Shown: positions 1 through 12,440 of the stretch, one piece after another
Position numbering within the stretch: position 1 is the stretch's first letter
How the letters are laid out: the number at the start of each line of letters is the position of its first letter
Assembly: GCF_040115645.1 (NCBI RefSeq)
Contig: NC_089553.1
Span: forward strand, 1,798,001 to 1,862,000
DNA length: 64,000 bases
From: Euwallacea fornicatus
Lineage: Eukaryota; Arthropoda; Insecta; Coleoptera; Curculionidae
Reading direction: 5' to 3'
Position numbers and translations under genes: made by a program
Notes under the pieces: model-generated
The model's input: the letters and a program-made list of their open reading frames with translations, nothing else
Databases searched by the model: none
Told to the model about the DNA's origin: nothing

Positions 1-350
1 TTTAATTAACAAGCGAATTGTTCCGTTCCGTTTACCAATTGACCTTAAGTCTTCTCAGCTCAATCTTTGACGCGCCAAAAGATCATAAACAATTATCAGC
101 GAATTAAGATGATCATATTCAACTATGACGCATCTAAGTTATGCTGTAATAGGATAATGTAGAATAATTTCTAAATAAGTTTAAATTCGGAATTTATTTA
201 ATTCATTATTATATCAGCAAAAGTTTTGAACCGGTGAGAGATCTGGACTGACTCCGCCTACTTCACCCGTTAGCCCGTCAAGGCACTCCATTGATTGTTG
301 CGGAGGCACATTACAATTTGTGTGGCCCTGCTCCCATCCGCATAATTCCA
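1..350 (+). mobile_element. Partial copy A of a dispersed non-autonomous DNA element
   Basis: This stretch matches, in the same orientation, the right half of the copy at 17672-18332. Shared blocks include the stretch with CAAAAGATCATAAAC near 77, the AAGTTATGCTGTAATA stretch near 135, GAGATCTGGACTGACTCCGCC near 238 and the terminal-arm remnant around GGCCCTGCTCCCATCCGCATA near 325. The left half lies outside the window or is deleted. No coding potential is seen. The right terminus (expected TACAGGTA-like end) is eroded, so the boundary near 350 is approximate. Confidence 0.55.
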
Positions 351-1049
351 ACTATTTTGGTCATGTTTAGGCATGTACACTCCTCGTTTTGCCTTCGTTA
401 TCTTTCTCAATCCCCTAAAATTTCTTGGTCTAGTTTAATCAGATTTTGAACGTACTTTCACCCGGTTTTCATTTTTCTTTTAGTCCTGATTGGTGGTTTT
501 CATTTTACTTTTGTTTAAGCAAGTCTCCTTACAGCTTGGTTCAAATGAATTTATTCTCTCTTATGTAGTTTGGCTATTTTGCACTGACTCCCTTTCTCAA
601 ATCATAGTAATTTCCATATGGCAATTTTCCCGCTATTTAAGATTAAATATTTTCGAGTTATGTATTTACATTAATAAACCGTGATTATAGCATTTAATAG
701 CATGTAATCATGGTAACTGCGATTCAGTGGCTTCATAGATTAAATGATAAAATGACTAGTCATAAATGCAAATAATTTGAATACAGCTGAACCAAATATC
801 AACATATACACAGATATTTTTAGAATCAGAAAAAAATTATATTAACTTGTCGAAAAAATATGCAATGACTGACAGATTCGTTCGCAGTTGAATACAAATG
901 GACTTATTTGATTATTTACTTAACGAAAAACTTGCAGGAAATTAAATAAACTTGTTTTTTTATCATTTTATTTATCTTAGAACAAAATAATAATAAAAAA
1001 ATGAATTGGACCTTTAGCCGAATTTATTAAATATAAAAAAAATCTCGAG
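351..1049. other. AT-rich intergenic stretch, no gene seen
   Basis: Only short chance open frames and A/T runs are visible between the partial dispersed element and the Tc1-like pseudogene. No splice-bounded coding block or RNA gene was recognised. Confidence 0.5.
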
Positions 1050-2080
1050 TATAAACAATTATATGACTCCTGCCTTTCAAAAGTCCTTTACTGTTCGGTA
1101 CGCCCTTTTTGACTTCCAAAAGTGCGTGGATCCTTCTGGGTATACTTCTCACTAGATTTCTACATTGACTTGCATCAATGAGGTTTCCATGCAAATTGAG
1201 TTTTTCCCAAAGTGGTTTGAAATTTGAAGCGTCCCCTGCAGAATTGGCTAAATATTTTTTTAGTATTCTTCACAAGTGCTCTGTTGGATTAAGGTCAGGA
1301 GACTGTGAGGGGACGTTCTATGACACTCAAGCCGCGATGAACTAGCAACTATTTAGTGAGTCTGGCAGTATATTTGAGGTCATTGTCGTGCTGAAAAAGG
1401 ACCTTGTCGTTGGATTCGTTCAAGTTTTCTAGGAATCTCAGCAAACTGCGCCCGAGGATGTTAAAATAACCCGTAGCAGTCATCCACCCTAAAATTCTAC
1501 GAAGCACTTCAATACGACTTGATGTCATGCAGCCCCAAATCATTATGCTCCCACCACCAAATTTCCCATTTGGAAGAACTGTTGGAGTACTTAAGGATTC
1601 TTTCTTTCCCTTGCAAACCCAAACTTTTTCGTCTGATGCTAATCTATCAATTTTGGATTCGTCGGGCCAAATCATATTATCCCACATTTGTTCTCTTTCG
1701 TGTTTATATTTTCTTGCAAAATTTAAAGGAAGAAACTTGAGACGTTTGGTCAACAATGGTTTCTTCACTTTTCGTGCCGGTTCGAAACCGGCCTGACGCA
1801 AACTCCTCCGTATTGTTTCAACACTGACATCCATGTTATCAACATCGCGCAGCTTACGTTGAATTTGGACAGCATTATCAACCTTTCCTGATCGAATTCA
1901 GCGAATGACAACGTTTTTTAACCCCGGAATTTCTTTTTAGGACCACCCCTGTTTCTTTTAATGCCACAATCGGAAATTCGGGAAGATTTTCCTAATTTCG
2001 TTATTGTATCAATGGAGCCCTAGTATTTTTTCGAGATGTTACGGTGAGAAAGTCCTTTTGTTGAAATATGAATGTAAGTC
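1050..2080 (-). pseudogene. Decayed Tc1-like transposase
   Basis: The minus strand encodes a broken Tc1/mariner-superfamily transposase. The longest intact part (1834 to 1349) has a DNA-binding segment (VSVETIRRSLRQAGFEPARK), the first catalytic Asp context (WPDESKI), the IWGCM block and the second catalytic Asp context (FQHDND). Farther downstream, about 1320-1080 in another frame, are the third-acid block SPDLNPTEHL and the C-terminal NLVRSIPRRIHALL region. Upstream toward 2080 a helix-turn-helix remnant is readable (GLSHRNISKKY) but carries stop codons. Stops and frame changes show it cannot make a full transposase. Terminal inverted repeats could not be delimited, so the ends are approximate. 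Confidence 0.8.
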
Positions 2081-2675
2081 GAACCAAAAGTGTAATTTGA
2101 GCCTGCACTCTCATCCAATTTATGGGTGTCGGTCTTGCCTTATCTTAATATCTTTAAAATAAACAAAAAGGAGGCGTGTGAAAACACCCTCCAAGACTTA
2201 CCTAATGGAGAGTTAGTTGCTTTTGAACTGTTCAATATAAAACATAAAACGACTTACATGTTTTATTCGTTTGTACCCATCCTATTAATCCAATACTTTT
2301 TGCAGATATTTTATTATTTGACCTCTCAAAAATTTCGACAATGGCTTCATAGTGCAATGAAAAGGCATATACTAGAACTATTAAAAAAAAGAATATCTCC
2401 AATATACAAGAAAAATAACTAAATTAATAATACCTGATAAAAAAATGTTTTAATAATTTTTTGTTTCATGAAATTTACACTGAAATTACCCGAGTTATAA
2501 AATTGCTCACAAGAAGACTCATAACATACTGGCTCAATTCAAAAATGTAAAGCTAAAGAAGATTTATGCTGAATACTTCTTTACTAACAGTTCAGGTTAA
2601 TTCAGGTTAGAACGAACCAATCCTGTTGTCATTATTGGAGACTGCAAAAAGTTGGATTTGCGAACGACTCATGAT
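2081..2675. other. Intergenic stretch, nothing recognised
   Basis: Contains one 98-codon open frame (2126-2422) that is Lys/Phe/Ile-rich, has no recognised motif and looks like chance AT-rich sequence. No other feature is seen. Confidence 0.45.
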
Positions 2676-2680
2676 AGACA

Positions 2681-2681
<1 letters not shown>

Positions 2682-2712
<31 letters not shown>
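2682..2712. repeat. ATT/TAA microsatellite, 3' tail of the LINE
   Basis: About ten uninterrupted ATT units followed by a T run. Read on the minus strand this is an A run plus TAA repeats, forming the 3' terminus of the adjacent retrotransposon copy. Confidence 0.85.
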
Positions 2713-2713
<1 letters not shown>

Positions 2714-3454
2714 TTTTTTTAATCTATTTACAATCTGTACAAAAACAATAAGTAAATGCGCTGAAAGACGTTGGCAATGGTTGGATATAGTGTCTTGATT
2801 GGAACTTAACAATATAAGTTCCTCCAGATGCCCAATGGCTGGTCACTTAATATTACTGGTTCTCACACATATCTTCAGCTGCTAAAGCGCTCCGGCAGAT
2901 CAGGTGGCTTGTATCGTTTTAGTCTTCTTGTGATGGTCTCCTCGCTGAGTAGATGGCCAGTCAGATGGTTGGGATGATTGTCCAGTCTGTCCTGGTATTT
3001 TTGGGAGAACCTGGCAATCTCTCCTCGAACCCAAGGCATGTTAAGGTCCAAGTGGATGGTTTTATTGTCAACATACCAGGGGCTTTTAGTCAGGTACCTA
3101 AGCGTTTTTGATTGGAACCGTTGTATGATTTCGATGTTCGAGTGACTGGCTGTTCCCCAGAGTTGTATTCCATAGGTCCATATTGGTTTCAAGATAACTT
3201 TGTATATGAGAATTTTGTTCTCTACGGAGAGCTGCGATTTGTGCCCTATTAGCCAATACATTTTTTTCGTAGTCAAATCAAGCTCTTTGCGCTTTGACTG
3301 TATGTGACTTTTCCAGTTCAGTCGCTTATCGAGGTGCATTCCAAGGTATTTGGCTGAGTCGTGTTGAGGAATTGTGACTCCATTCAGGGTGATCGGGGGG
3401 CAGTCCCCTTTTTTTAAAGTAAATGTTACATTTTTGGACTTAGCCTCGTTCACA
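2687..3454 (-). mobile_element. 5'-truncated jockey-like non-LTR retrotransposon
   Basis: The minus strand encodes the C-terminal part of a jockey-clade reverse-transcriptase ORF: VNEAKSKNVTFTL, then SAKYLGMHLDKRLNWKSHI, then LKPIWTYGIQLWGTA and IIQRFQSKTLRYL, ending at the stop near 2875. A 3' UTR follows and ends in A-rich sequence and a (TAA)n tail, seen as ATT repeats at 2682-2712 on the plus strand. The 5' part (endonuclease, fingers and palm) is missing. The 11-bp AGACAATTATT occurs at both ends (2676-2686 and 3455-3465), as expected of a target-site duplication from truncated target-primed insertion. The copy is dead because most of ORF2 is absent. Confidence 0.85.
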
Positions 3455-3465
3455 AGACAATTATT

Positions 3466-5960
3466 TGCAGGTGTGAACAATTGTGTGAGTCACTGCATGT
3501 GATGTTTCATCAGAAATCCTTCATCTTTGTATTTGCAATATATTAACTAATATGCCTGCTCAACTGAATCACTCCAAATATCTCTTTCGACTCTATTATC
3601 TCACATCAGGTCAGTATATCTCTAGTCAAATCGATTGCCCAAAAGAAGACCAATATCCGAAAAACAGTACTGAACCCTGAATTTCGCCAAGAGCGCTATT
3701 TTTCTGATTATTTTGTGAAACTTTGAGTTAATGTTCCCGTATGTTCTTTCCTTATTTGAAAACCCAAAATCGTTTTTTCTTATCGTAATAATTTAGTCTT
3801 ACACCCATCCCAACATTTCTTCCTTTTTTTGCAATTGGCTACTTTCAATCTTCCTCAATTCACTCATTTTAGGTATCCATGTTCCATACATTTTAGTCAG
3901 TGGTCAACTTGCGTTATTTAAAAATTGTTTTCCTACATTTCGAAGATGTTGATTTTTCCAGAAATGTTAAGAAGAGTTTTTCGCTCTTAAGGTGTAAAAA
4001 TAAATGTTCTCACTTAGTTTCGATTGAGAATGGCGGACAATCAAATTATTCTGTGAGGCGCTACTCCCAAATAGAATAAATGAAGAAATAAACCATCCGC
4101 TTCAAAATGTGTAGAACATATTTACAAAAAAATAGATGACAACGTAATTTTTTTATTTATTAAATTTGGGACTGTTTGATGAGGGTCCACTTTCCCTCCA
4201 CAAAAAAAAAACGGAAAATACAATGTGTCCCAATTAAGAGGGGGTCGTATGGCGACTAACCAAAATATATCCAACAAATATATTGTGTACCTTTTTGGGT
4301 CATTAAAACGTAGAGAGAGAAAGGTAAGGATTAAAAACACATTTAGATTTCCCTTGTTAATGCAAAGCAGGCCAAGAACAAAACAGCAAAGGACAGGACT
4401 GGATCCGAACGCAATTATTTCTTTGGGACTAATTCAATTTTCCTGTAGTTACGGTCAAATCCGGTCCTGCACTTAGCATCCATTCCAGGTCGAAAAAGTG
4501 CTTTGCATATTTTCGTCTCGGTTCTCAGCAACTAATTCATTTATGTTGAAAAAGCTTGCGGATCTGGGTTTCACATATTATGCTAAACTAGTGTTTTTAC
4601 TTCGTTAAAGAAGAAGCCAAAACCCCGGAACGGCTCTAAGAGGTTCGAGGTATAATGCGGAAATCTGAGCAACAGGAAAATAAAAATACTAAAGCGACTA
4701 AATTTTGCCCAAAACGAAGAGAAATTCTTTCTTGGAGACGATGAATGATGGCTGTAGCTGACAAGTGCCGGGATAAATACAAAATATATTATTCGGGTGG
4801 CGACAATGGGAGCGGTATAATGCACGTCGCGGCCATATTTCAAAACCAGGGAACCCGGGTTCGCACACGGGACGTTTCCAGGAAAACTGTCGCCCCCAAA
4901 GAAAACTTACTCGCCCAAGATTTCCCGTGTAGATTATTTATTTGTCGTCACGACAAAACAATATGCGGAAGATGAAAAATAGTCTTTCCGCCTTTCGGAA
5001 CGCTCCTATTTTAAGAGATCATAGTTCCCGATTTATGGCAGCAAGTTCCAGCTCATATTTGTACAAAATCTGTAAGAAAGTTTTCACCACAAAAATAAAG
5101 TCTAGGTACATGGTGCTCAAAATGCAACTTACTCTGAGATATACCCACTTTTTTTTCAGTAGATTCTTTTAAGTTATCTAACAAAAAATTAAACTAAGTA
5201 CGTATGCTCTAGGAGATTCGTCGTCATCATGCCTCAATAATAAATTATTAGATTTATATAGCACTTCAAACAAAGAACTGACATGTCTAAACTGGAAAAA
5301 AAAATTTCAATATTTTTGATCGAGTTCTTAATAGGGAAATCAATTTTTATAACTCAATTCTCATAAATTTCCCATTTGAATTAATTGCGCCAGTATTTAA
5401 AACAATCCATGGAAAAGTATCATAAAATTATTGTTTTTACCTCTGCGTGTAAATTCGAAAGAATATTTTATTCAATCGCCTTTTGGTCTTTTAGGTCCAG
5501 GTTATTTCCGAAAATGGCTTTACGACCAAATACGTCGAGGTTCAATGTTTGGACTACCATATTGCCTTAAATGTTAACTAAAAAGTTACCTAATTGGTTT
5601 TTTCTTCTAGTAGGGGGGTTCATAATAATAACTTTGGAGTCAAAGGAAATCACAAGATCTTCAAAGAAATTTACATTAAAGTCTCCTCCCACGGTAACTT
5701 TCCTTTTCGTTAAAGCAAGATTGCACCAAACACCTCAAGAAACTCGGGAAATTCTGCCACGAGAGAATGATAGATTGTGACAACATTTATCTTAATACCA
5801 GTTAATTGAAATATGGCCATGTCGCAGACTCAGCATAACGGCAGCCAAAAAGTGTTCATTTGCCCATAAATTTTACTTTCGCTAATTGACTCAAAAATGT
5901 GATTTCTTAATGAAGACCATTATATTCGAATTAATTTTTAATACGACACCTTCGAAATTC
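3466..5960. other. 2.5 kb intergenic stretch without recognised genes
   Basis: Several 60-86 codon open frames occur on both strands, but none shows a domain, signal peptide or splice-supported continuation. It is the 5' flank of the cuticle protein gene, so regulatory elements are likely at its right end, but none beyond the TATA box is called. Confidence 0.5.
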
Positions 5961-5964
5961 TGCT

Positions 5965-5970
5965 TATAAA
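5965..5970 (+). promoter_or_regulatory. TATA box of the cuticle protein gene
   Basis: TATAAA lies 70 bp upstream of the ATG at 6035, placing the transcription start near 5990-6000 and giving a short 5' leader of about 40 nt. Cuticle protein genes usually have such compact TATA promoters. Confidence 0.65.
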
Positions 5971-6034
5971 CCCCACACTTCCATCATTCACCACGCATTC
6001 GCTCTTCGTGTCTCAATACAGCAACAAAAAAAAA

Positions 6035-6607
6035 ATGAAGCAATTTCTGGTAAGTCCCATAATTTTAGGGAGTTTTTTTTCGAATTCCAGCAATTTTCTC
6101 TTATAGATCTTTTTCTGCATTGCGGCCTCAGCTGTAGCGCGTCCAGAGGGCCTTCTCCCAGACCAACAGGCTCATGTCTCGGTCACTCAAAGCTCTGATG
6201 GTACCTACAGATTTTTTTCCCATGTCACTGACTCCTTTAGATCCGAAGAACGGTTCCCGGATGGATCCGTCATTGGAGAGTATTCCATCACCGACCCCAA
6301 CGGAGTAATTCAAAGATTCAAATACACTGCAGGAACTGAGGGCTTCAAAATCATCGAGGGCCCACTGCCAGTAGCTCCAATTGACCTTTCTGTGCCTGTG
6401 GAAGTACCTGTAGTTCGAGCTGTGCCTGTCGTTGCTCCTGTAAATGAACATTCAGGCCATTTGGCAACTGTCGGAGTAGCTGCTCCTAGTGTCCCAGTTG
6501 TTGTGGCTCACGATTCTCCAGTGCCCGCGGACTACACTCCTGATGTTAAGTATGCAAGAGAGGCTCATTTAGCTTATCATGATATAGCTAAAGCCCTTGG
6601 ACATTAA
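6035..6607 (+). CDS. RR-type cuticle protein (two exons)
   Basis: Exons 6035-6049 and 6107-6607 encode 171 residues. The 57-nt intron (GTAAGT...TATAG) falls after codon 5, inside the signal peptide (MKQFL-IFFCIAASAVA), a hallmark of insect CPR genes. Residues about 30-75 form a Rebers-Riddiford-like chitin-binding core (DGTYRF..., DGSVIGEYSITDPNG, RFKYTAGTEGFK). The consensus Tyr in the final aromatic triad is Phe and the usual ADE is AGTE. The C-terminal half is low complexity, rich in Val, Pro and Ala with repeated VPVV/APV units, typical of structural cuticle proteins. The product is predicted to be secreted into the procuticle, where it binds chitin fibres. It stands alone, whereas many CPR genes occur in clusters. 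The family call is firm; the RR-1 subclass is an inference. Confidence 0.9.
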
Positions 6608-6622
6608 TGATGTTCTGTGAGT

Positions 6623-6628
6623 AATAAA
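6623..6628 (+). terminator. Polyadenylation signal of the cuticle protein gene
   Basis: AATAAA begins 16 nt after the stop codon, so the 3' UTR is very short. Confidence 0.65.
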
Positions 6629-6649
6629 TGAGATTTTTAATGAAATTTC

Positions 6650-9166
6650 TTATATTTCAATTTTACCTTATTGTGGTAGGAACGATATTTTTTAAGTTTT
6701 CATGCTCGTCAAATGTTTAAAGAAGACTTTTCGAGAATCGTTAGTAATGTGTGCAATAAATATGACTTTGAAAAATAGCAATTCATCAAAAATGATTATA
6801 TGCAAATAACGTGCCATGAACATAAAAAGGGAAAGCAGGTACTCGATAAGATAATAATTTAGTTCTGCATTTTGGACATGCACAGAATCATGACAAACAA
6901 TAGTAAAAGCCTCTCGTGCAACACCAGTAATATTATCAATAAAATCCCTGCGCGATTTCAAATACAACAATTCAGTACATAATATGAAATTAAATAAATA
7001 AATTTCAAACTTGAATAAACAAAAATTTATATTTAAAGCTATGTGTTTGCATCGGTTTCAATGCAGATCGGGGATGCACCGATGGATGGAAATTACGCAA
7101 GTTATTAACCCGGAACAAATAATATATTTCCAAATTTAATAATAAAAGTAATTTGCTTTAGCATAATATCAACTGAGCAGTACAACCGTCAGTACTTAAA
7201 TACAAACAAAAACAGGAAAACCGCTTTGAATTATTATCATTTTAATCGGTTTTGACTCGCCAAATTGGGGTTTTTTGGTGAGAATGAATTCGATTGCAAG
7301 CGGATGCGTTATAAGTAATAATAACATCAAATTAAATTTATAACATAACATTATTATAGCAGGTTTTAGTTAAATATAAAGATATTTCGAGAGGGTACTG
7401 GCTAATTTTAATCGCAACATATCCACACGGCGGTCCCTCAGGAATGCTAATCCCACAAGTAGCCTATCCGTCAACGCCCTGTCTTTCACCACCATCTAGC
7501 ACTTCCCTAAATTCACCACATTGTAGTAACCTCTAACAGTGCGTCCGTAAATTATCGACTCCCTAGCGAAAACCGTCCCCAAACGACCTGGGGGAAGTAC
7601 CGAAAGTTCAAGCAATAGGGAGGTGGAAACTAAGCCTTATTCAGATCTATCGAGTCAGAGTTCATCGTAAATAACCACAATCATCATCTAAGATCTAGTT
7701 TATCGTAAGTATTGCTTAAACTATCAGGCGAGTCCTTTAGATAGATTGGAGGTGGTCAGGGTTAAGGCTGCACATGCAGCAGATGTAGCCGTAGCTTCAG
7801 AACAAATCAGGGCCATTGTGGTATATCGAAAAAAGGGTTTAATTAAGTGTATTTATAATTTCTTTTAATTTTAAACCACACTCAAGTTTATCAACGGCGA
7901 AGAAGCAAACTACAACTAAACTCAACAGCAAAAAAACCGACGAACTAATTAATGTGAAAAAAAAAATGTATAGTGAAAATCTACTTCGGCTATATTATTG
8001 TTTACAAGTGACAATATTTTTTCATAAAATAGCAATAAAATTGTTTAGATATTTTGTAGCAGTTTACTTCCAAACCTATTGTGAGGCGAATGGATTTCTT
8101 TGGATAAACCTTCTTAGTTTTTTGTTTTGTTTTTGCTTGTATACATTAAAAAGAAACGAGAAATTAACTTTGCTGTTTTGTTAAAATGTGCACGTTTTTT
8201 TAAATTTAATTTAATTTTTTATAGCCACCTTAAATTTTTAATTTCGTATCATCTTTTAATTAAATATCATAAAACTTTCAGTTTCGCTCAAAAAATTTCA
8301 TTCTTCGCAACACATATCCAAAAAAAAAATTGTTAGTGCGCCGGTGGTTTCACTGTTGAGTTTATTTTTGTCAAGAGGCTAGTTTTCATAGATATGAGTT
8401 TCTCGATTTACTGTTAATTGCAGCCGCAAGATATGCACAGGACAATCCTCTAGGAAATGCATCGATGTATTATGGATACAAAAATGGAATTTTTTTAAAA
8501 TTTGCTAAAAAAAAGGCTTTGCACCCAATTACACCGGTGCATGATATGCCTCTGATTACAAAATAATATCATAGGGACATTAATACATGGCGGCTTTCAC
8601 AAAAAAAAAAGTCCCTCACTTTTGGAAGAATGATGGCGTTCAATCTAGATCTAGTTTTTCTAGATCGTTGGTAAAGGCAATCCGTCTAACAGTTTTTTAA
8701 AATGTTGACAAGGGGGATTGGAGCAATTTAACTCTCTACTATTTACATAGGGTTTTATTTACGAGTGTCGTGTCAGGATCTATCTGGGAAAAAAATTGTT
8801 CGTAATTACCACGGAATATTTCGGGGTACTCATCAAATGAGTTTAATTTCCCCGAAGTTCTCAGTTTTCCTTGAATGAGCTACTAAACACATGAAAGCCT
8901 GCTTACTACAGTTGCATACTTTCATCTCTATTTGTAGTTAAAAAATGAAAATGGAAATTTTAATAGATAAAAAATATTATATTTGAAACTTGCAACTTAC
9001 ACCTCAGACTGAGTTTAAAGGTAAGGAAGATAAACGCAAGTAGCCGCAACTGGTTTCTTTAAGACTTTCGACCATCAATTTTTTACCATCTTTACGAATC
9101 AATATCTTAAAAATAGCTCTAATTACTTCAATGTTTAAAAGTGCTTTTCAACGCAGTGTTCTTCTA
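6650..9166. other. Intergenic stretch, no gene recognised
   Basis: Contains only AT-rich chance frames, such as Phe/Lys-rich ones at 7954-8336. The stretch around 7430-7620 is less AT-rich but has no sustained open frame. A short block near 8575 (GGACATTAATACATGGCGGC) recurs in diverged form near 63468, pointing to an old dispersed repeat. Confidence 0.45.
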
Positions 9167-9168
9167 TA

Positions 9169-10278
9169 CAGAGTGTTGAAAATTAGTAGACACTAATTCA
9201 CTAACCACAGATTCCTTGAGTAAAAATAATCAAACATTCTTTTTGCGACTGTTTTCTTTGGCCCTTTATACTTACTATAGTGTTGAAGTTGTTAAAAAAA
9301 ATAGTTTTGTTACTAATTTCGATGTTTTTTGACATATTTTAAAGTGATAAATAGTCCGATGAGCGGTACTTTTCCTATAATTTCAGTAAAAAAATGTTGA
9401 AAACAAAGTGGGGAAAATGGGAGGTTGCTGACATGTTTCCTCATCAACTTTTTTTTCACGCACGCTTATGGGGAACATGTTTAGTCTTTTAAGCTAAGTG
9501 CTCCTTTATCCTAATTTTTCGATTCTTAGAAAATTTTAATTTACCGCTTACTTTAGAAGATATTCCAGCATATTGTTTTTCAATACATGGTACCCACTTT
9601 TCTTTTATATCGGGAATGCATCTTTAAAATCACGATATTTGATATTTCTTCTAGACTTTATTATATATGTATTCATTTTATATACAAATTTATTATCCAA
9701 TTTTATGCCAATTGCCTCATTTCCGCAAACGGAAAACAATTTTGAAAAATTAAAAATAAATAAAAATACAACTAAATGGCCTGAATGAACCTAAATTAAA
9801 TGTTTAATATACCTAATTGCCCCCTTCTTGAATGCATACCTAAACCCTTGTATAACTTATTAAGAGACAATAAGCTGGAATATCTTTTAAAGTAGGCGGT
9901 AAATTAAAGTTTTACAAGAATTAAAAAAAATTACATAAAGGAACATTTAATTTAAAAAATAAATACGTACACCATTGGCGTTCGCAAAGAAAGTAAGGAG
10001 AGAAGGGGGGTGTATCAACGGCCCCCATTTTCCCCACTCTGGTTTTAATTTTTTTTCCAAATTATACAAAAAGTTCAAATCAGCAAATTGAGCATCACTG
10101 CAAAAATGTCATTAAAATATATCAATAAACACCAAAGTCATTAACAATTTTAATAACTTCAACACTTTGTACAGTTAGTATAAAATGCCAAAGAAAAAAG
10201 TTGCATATGGAAAGTTTAATTATTTTCGCTCAAGAAATCGATGGTTAGCAGATTGCCCTACTAATTTACGAAACCCTG
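9169..10278. mobile_element. Foldback DNA element with ~300-bp inverted arms
   Basis: The left arm (9169 to about 9480) and right arm (about 9960 to 10278) are inverted copies. Matching blocks include TTTCTTTGGC, AGTGTTGAAGTTRTTAAAA and AGTGGGGAAAATGGG, read forward in the left arm and as reverse complement in the right. The termini are CAGAGTGTTG and CAGGGTTTCG, flanked by TA on each side (9167-9168 and 10279-10280), which suggests a Tc1/mariner-type TA duplication. The spacer holds no transposase frame, so this is non-autonomous. Confidence 0.75.
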
Positions 10279-10608
10279 TATTTATGTGGAGGGTTTGCTT
10301 TTTTAGAATGAAACCTAATTTTATATTCTACAGTGTTTAATAAAATAAGAAATATAGCTCAAAAGAATTATAACTCAACCACTTAAGACAAAGTATAAAA
10401 TTGAGTTAATTAAATAAAATCTATTTTTTGGCCACAGTGACGAAAAAACCACATTCTACATGTCCGTATTTGTGCCTGCTTCATTAGTGTCCTTTTTCTT
10501 ATTACACATAAATAATATAATTTAATCATCCTTGATACTTCTGAAACTTGAGTTTAAGTCAGAGGTGGAAGGTAACCTTTTTTGTTTATGCATTAATTCT
10601 AGTTATAA

Positions 10609-10690
10609 TTCTATTGACAATAATAACAATGATAATGATGATGACGATAATAATAGTAATAATAGCAGTAACAATAGTCGTAATAATACT
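10609..10690. repeat. Imperfect trinucleotide microsatellite
   Basis: AAT/ATG/AGT-type triplets run imperfectly across about 80 bp. A shorter pure ATG run follows near 10971-10987. Confidence 0.6.
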
Positions 10691-12280
10691 AATTTGGGCT
10701 AACGTGTTCCAAATTCAGTTATTTTATCAATGAGTAATGCCTGCCATCTAGTGTCAAAAGGAAAATTGAAGTAAAAATATACAGAAAACTATCTGAATGG
10801 AACATTGATTTGCAGGGTAGCTGCAGTGTCTAGATTACAGGATTATATGTACGAACATTAGCTCCATCTACAGGTGTCCAGTTAGATTCAATAGCAAAAG
10901 CCTGGATATTAACAATAATTTATCCAGCCAGAGTTTTTGTTTCATTAACTACTCTCCCTTTGAGGGAGAAATGATGATGATGATGATATAAATCACTAAC
11001 TTTAATTCAGACCTCAAAATGAACCTGATTGTATTAGACATTTCATCAATTACATATTTCTCTTTATCGTGAACAGTTCCAGCAAGACCTAAACAAGTCT
11101 TGCTTACCCACATTATCCCGCCCACTTCTTCTGATCATTGACAAATTATAAAAAAAAATTAGTTCCCACAGGACCATGCGCCTGAAAACTACGATAAGAG
11201 CAGTTTTTGCGAGTATTACGTTGGAGCTACCCACGCACCCCTAATCATATGTAATAAATGAGTTTTGGTTCTTTATCATCACCATAGTCATATTCCGCGC
11301 TGAGCTTGCTATAGCCGAAAGATTTCGACACAGAAACGCCATTAAAGGCCTTGATTTAACCGTGGCGTAATAAATCGTGGAAAAGTGGAAAATCTCTCCA
11401 AGAGCTGTCCTGCGTGAAAGCAGCAAAGGTATCGATCTCCAGAGTCTGGCAGGGTGCTGTCGGTAGCCATATTGCCTGCTGTTAATCGTCGAACGCGTAA
11501 CCGAAAATCTCGATTGAAAATCCAAGAAAAATTGGTGAAACTCGTGCCAGATCTCAAGAATAATGTTGCGACATTTCTAAGACCTCTTCATCAAGGAGTA
11601 GTAAAGCCTCCGTAAAGGTAGGTGTTGTAACTTCTTGTACGTTCAGACTTACATAAGTAAGATATATTATAAAGACAACAATAATTCGTTTAACTTGAGA
11701 AAGTGAGGATGAAAAAAGCTTCTAATAAGGTTTCATGCGAAATCAGCAGAAGTGCAATTGCAAGAAGGGGGCCACGTTTGATGCTAGTTTTGTCAGTGAA
11801 CTATATCGATTTTCCCCAAAAAAACCTCTTGAATTTTCATGCAGAGATGGTATCGACCTCTTAATACCAAGAGGTTCGGGATTCCTGAGGTTAAGCTGAC
11901 AACAAAGAACAAAGATTTTTTATCAATGACCCAATTAGGGAATGAGGATGAGGCATTGTGGAAGTAATTTAATTGTCGTTTTAGACAAATATTAATTTGT
12001 GTTCCAAACGTCCAGAGCCATCACCAAGTGCCATCAATAGGAGACAAACCGATTAGGCTAGTACTCAGCAGAATCTTCACGCTGCAAAGACACAGACATT
12101 CTATTTGCTTGGAAAATCTACATCGAAGCGTACATCGAATGGTGCTTCTACACCGGAGGTCATAAATCGGTAGAATCAAGAAAGATGTAACAGCAATCCA
12201 ATGCAAATAATAATGTCTAATATCATTAGACTTTACTGAAAGCTATATAGGGAAAATATGAAGTTTAAGGGTTCGAAATA
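10691..12280. other. Intergenic stretch, no gene recognised
   Basis: Open frames at 11241-11557 and 12021-12206 (minus) lack motifs and overlap each other in different frames. Nothing here could be assigned. Confidence 0.4.
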
Positions 12281-12282
12281 TA

Positions 12283-12440
12283 CAGTGTGCTCATAATCAT
12301 ATAAATTCTCAAATATAAAATAGTTAAAAATTCATTTTGCTTAAATAATTGCCAGAATATGGCCGCCTATTGCTGTGCATCTTTGTCTAAGGCACTGCGA
12401 AATGTCATAATAAGCTCAAAAATCGGCCATTTTTTTCTTT
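12283..12440 (-). mobile_element. Possible 3' remnant of a mariner/Tc-like element
   Basis: A TA-preceded CAGTGTGCTCATAATCAT end at 12283 is followed by minus-strand codons reading FRSALDKDAQQ, reminiscent of the extreme C terminus of mariner-superfamily transposases. A stop interrupts it and no other transposase block is seen nearby. Weakly supported. Confidence 0.3.

Noticed and set aside
6128..6451. Minus-strand 107-codon frame
   Set aside because: It is the antisense shadow of the cuticle protein exon.
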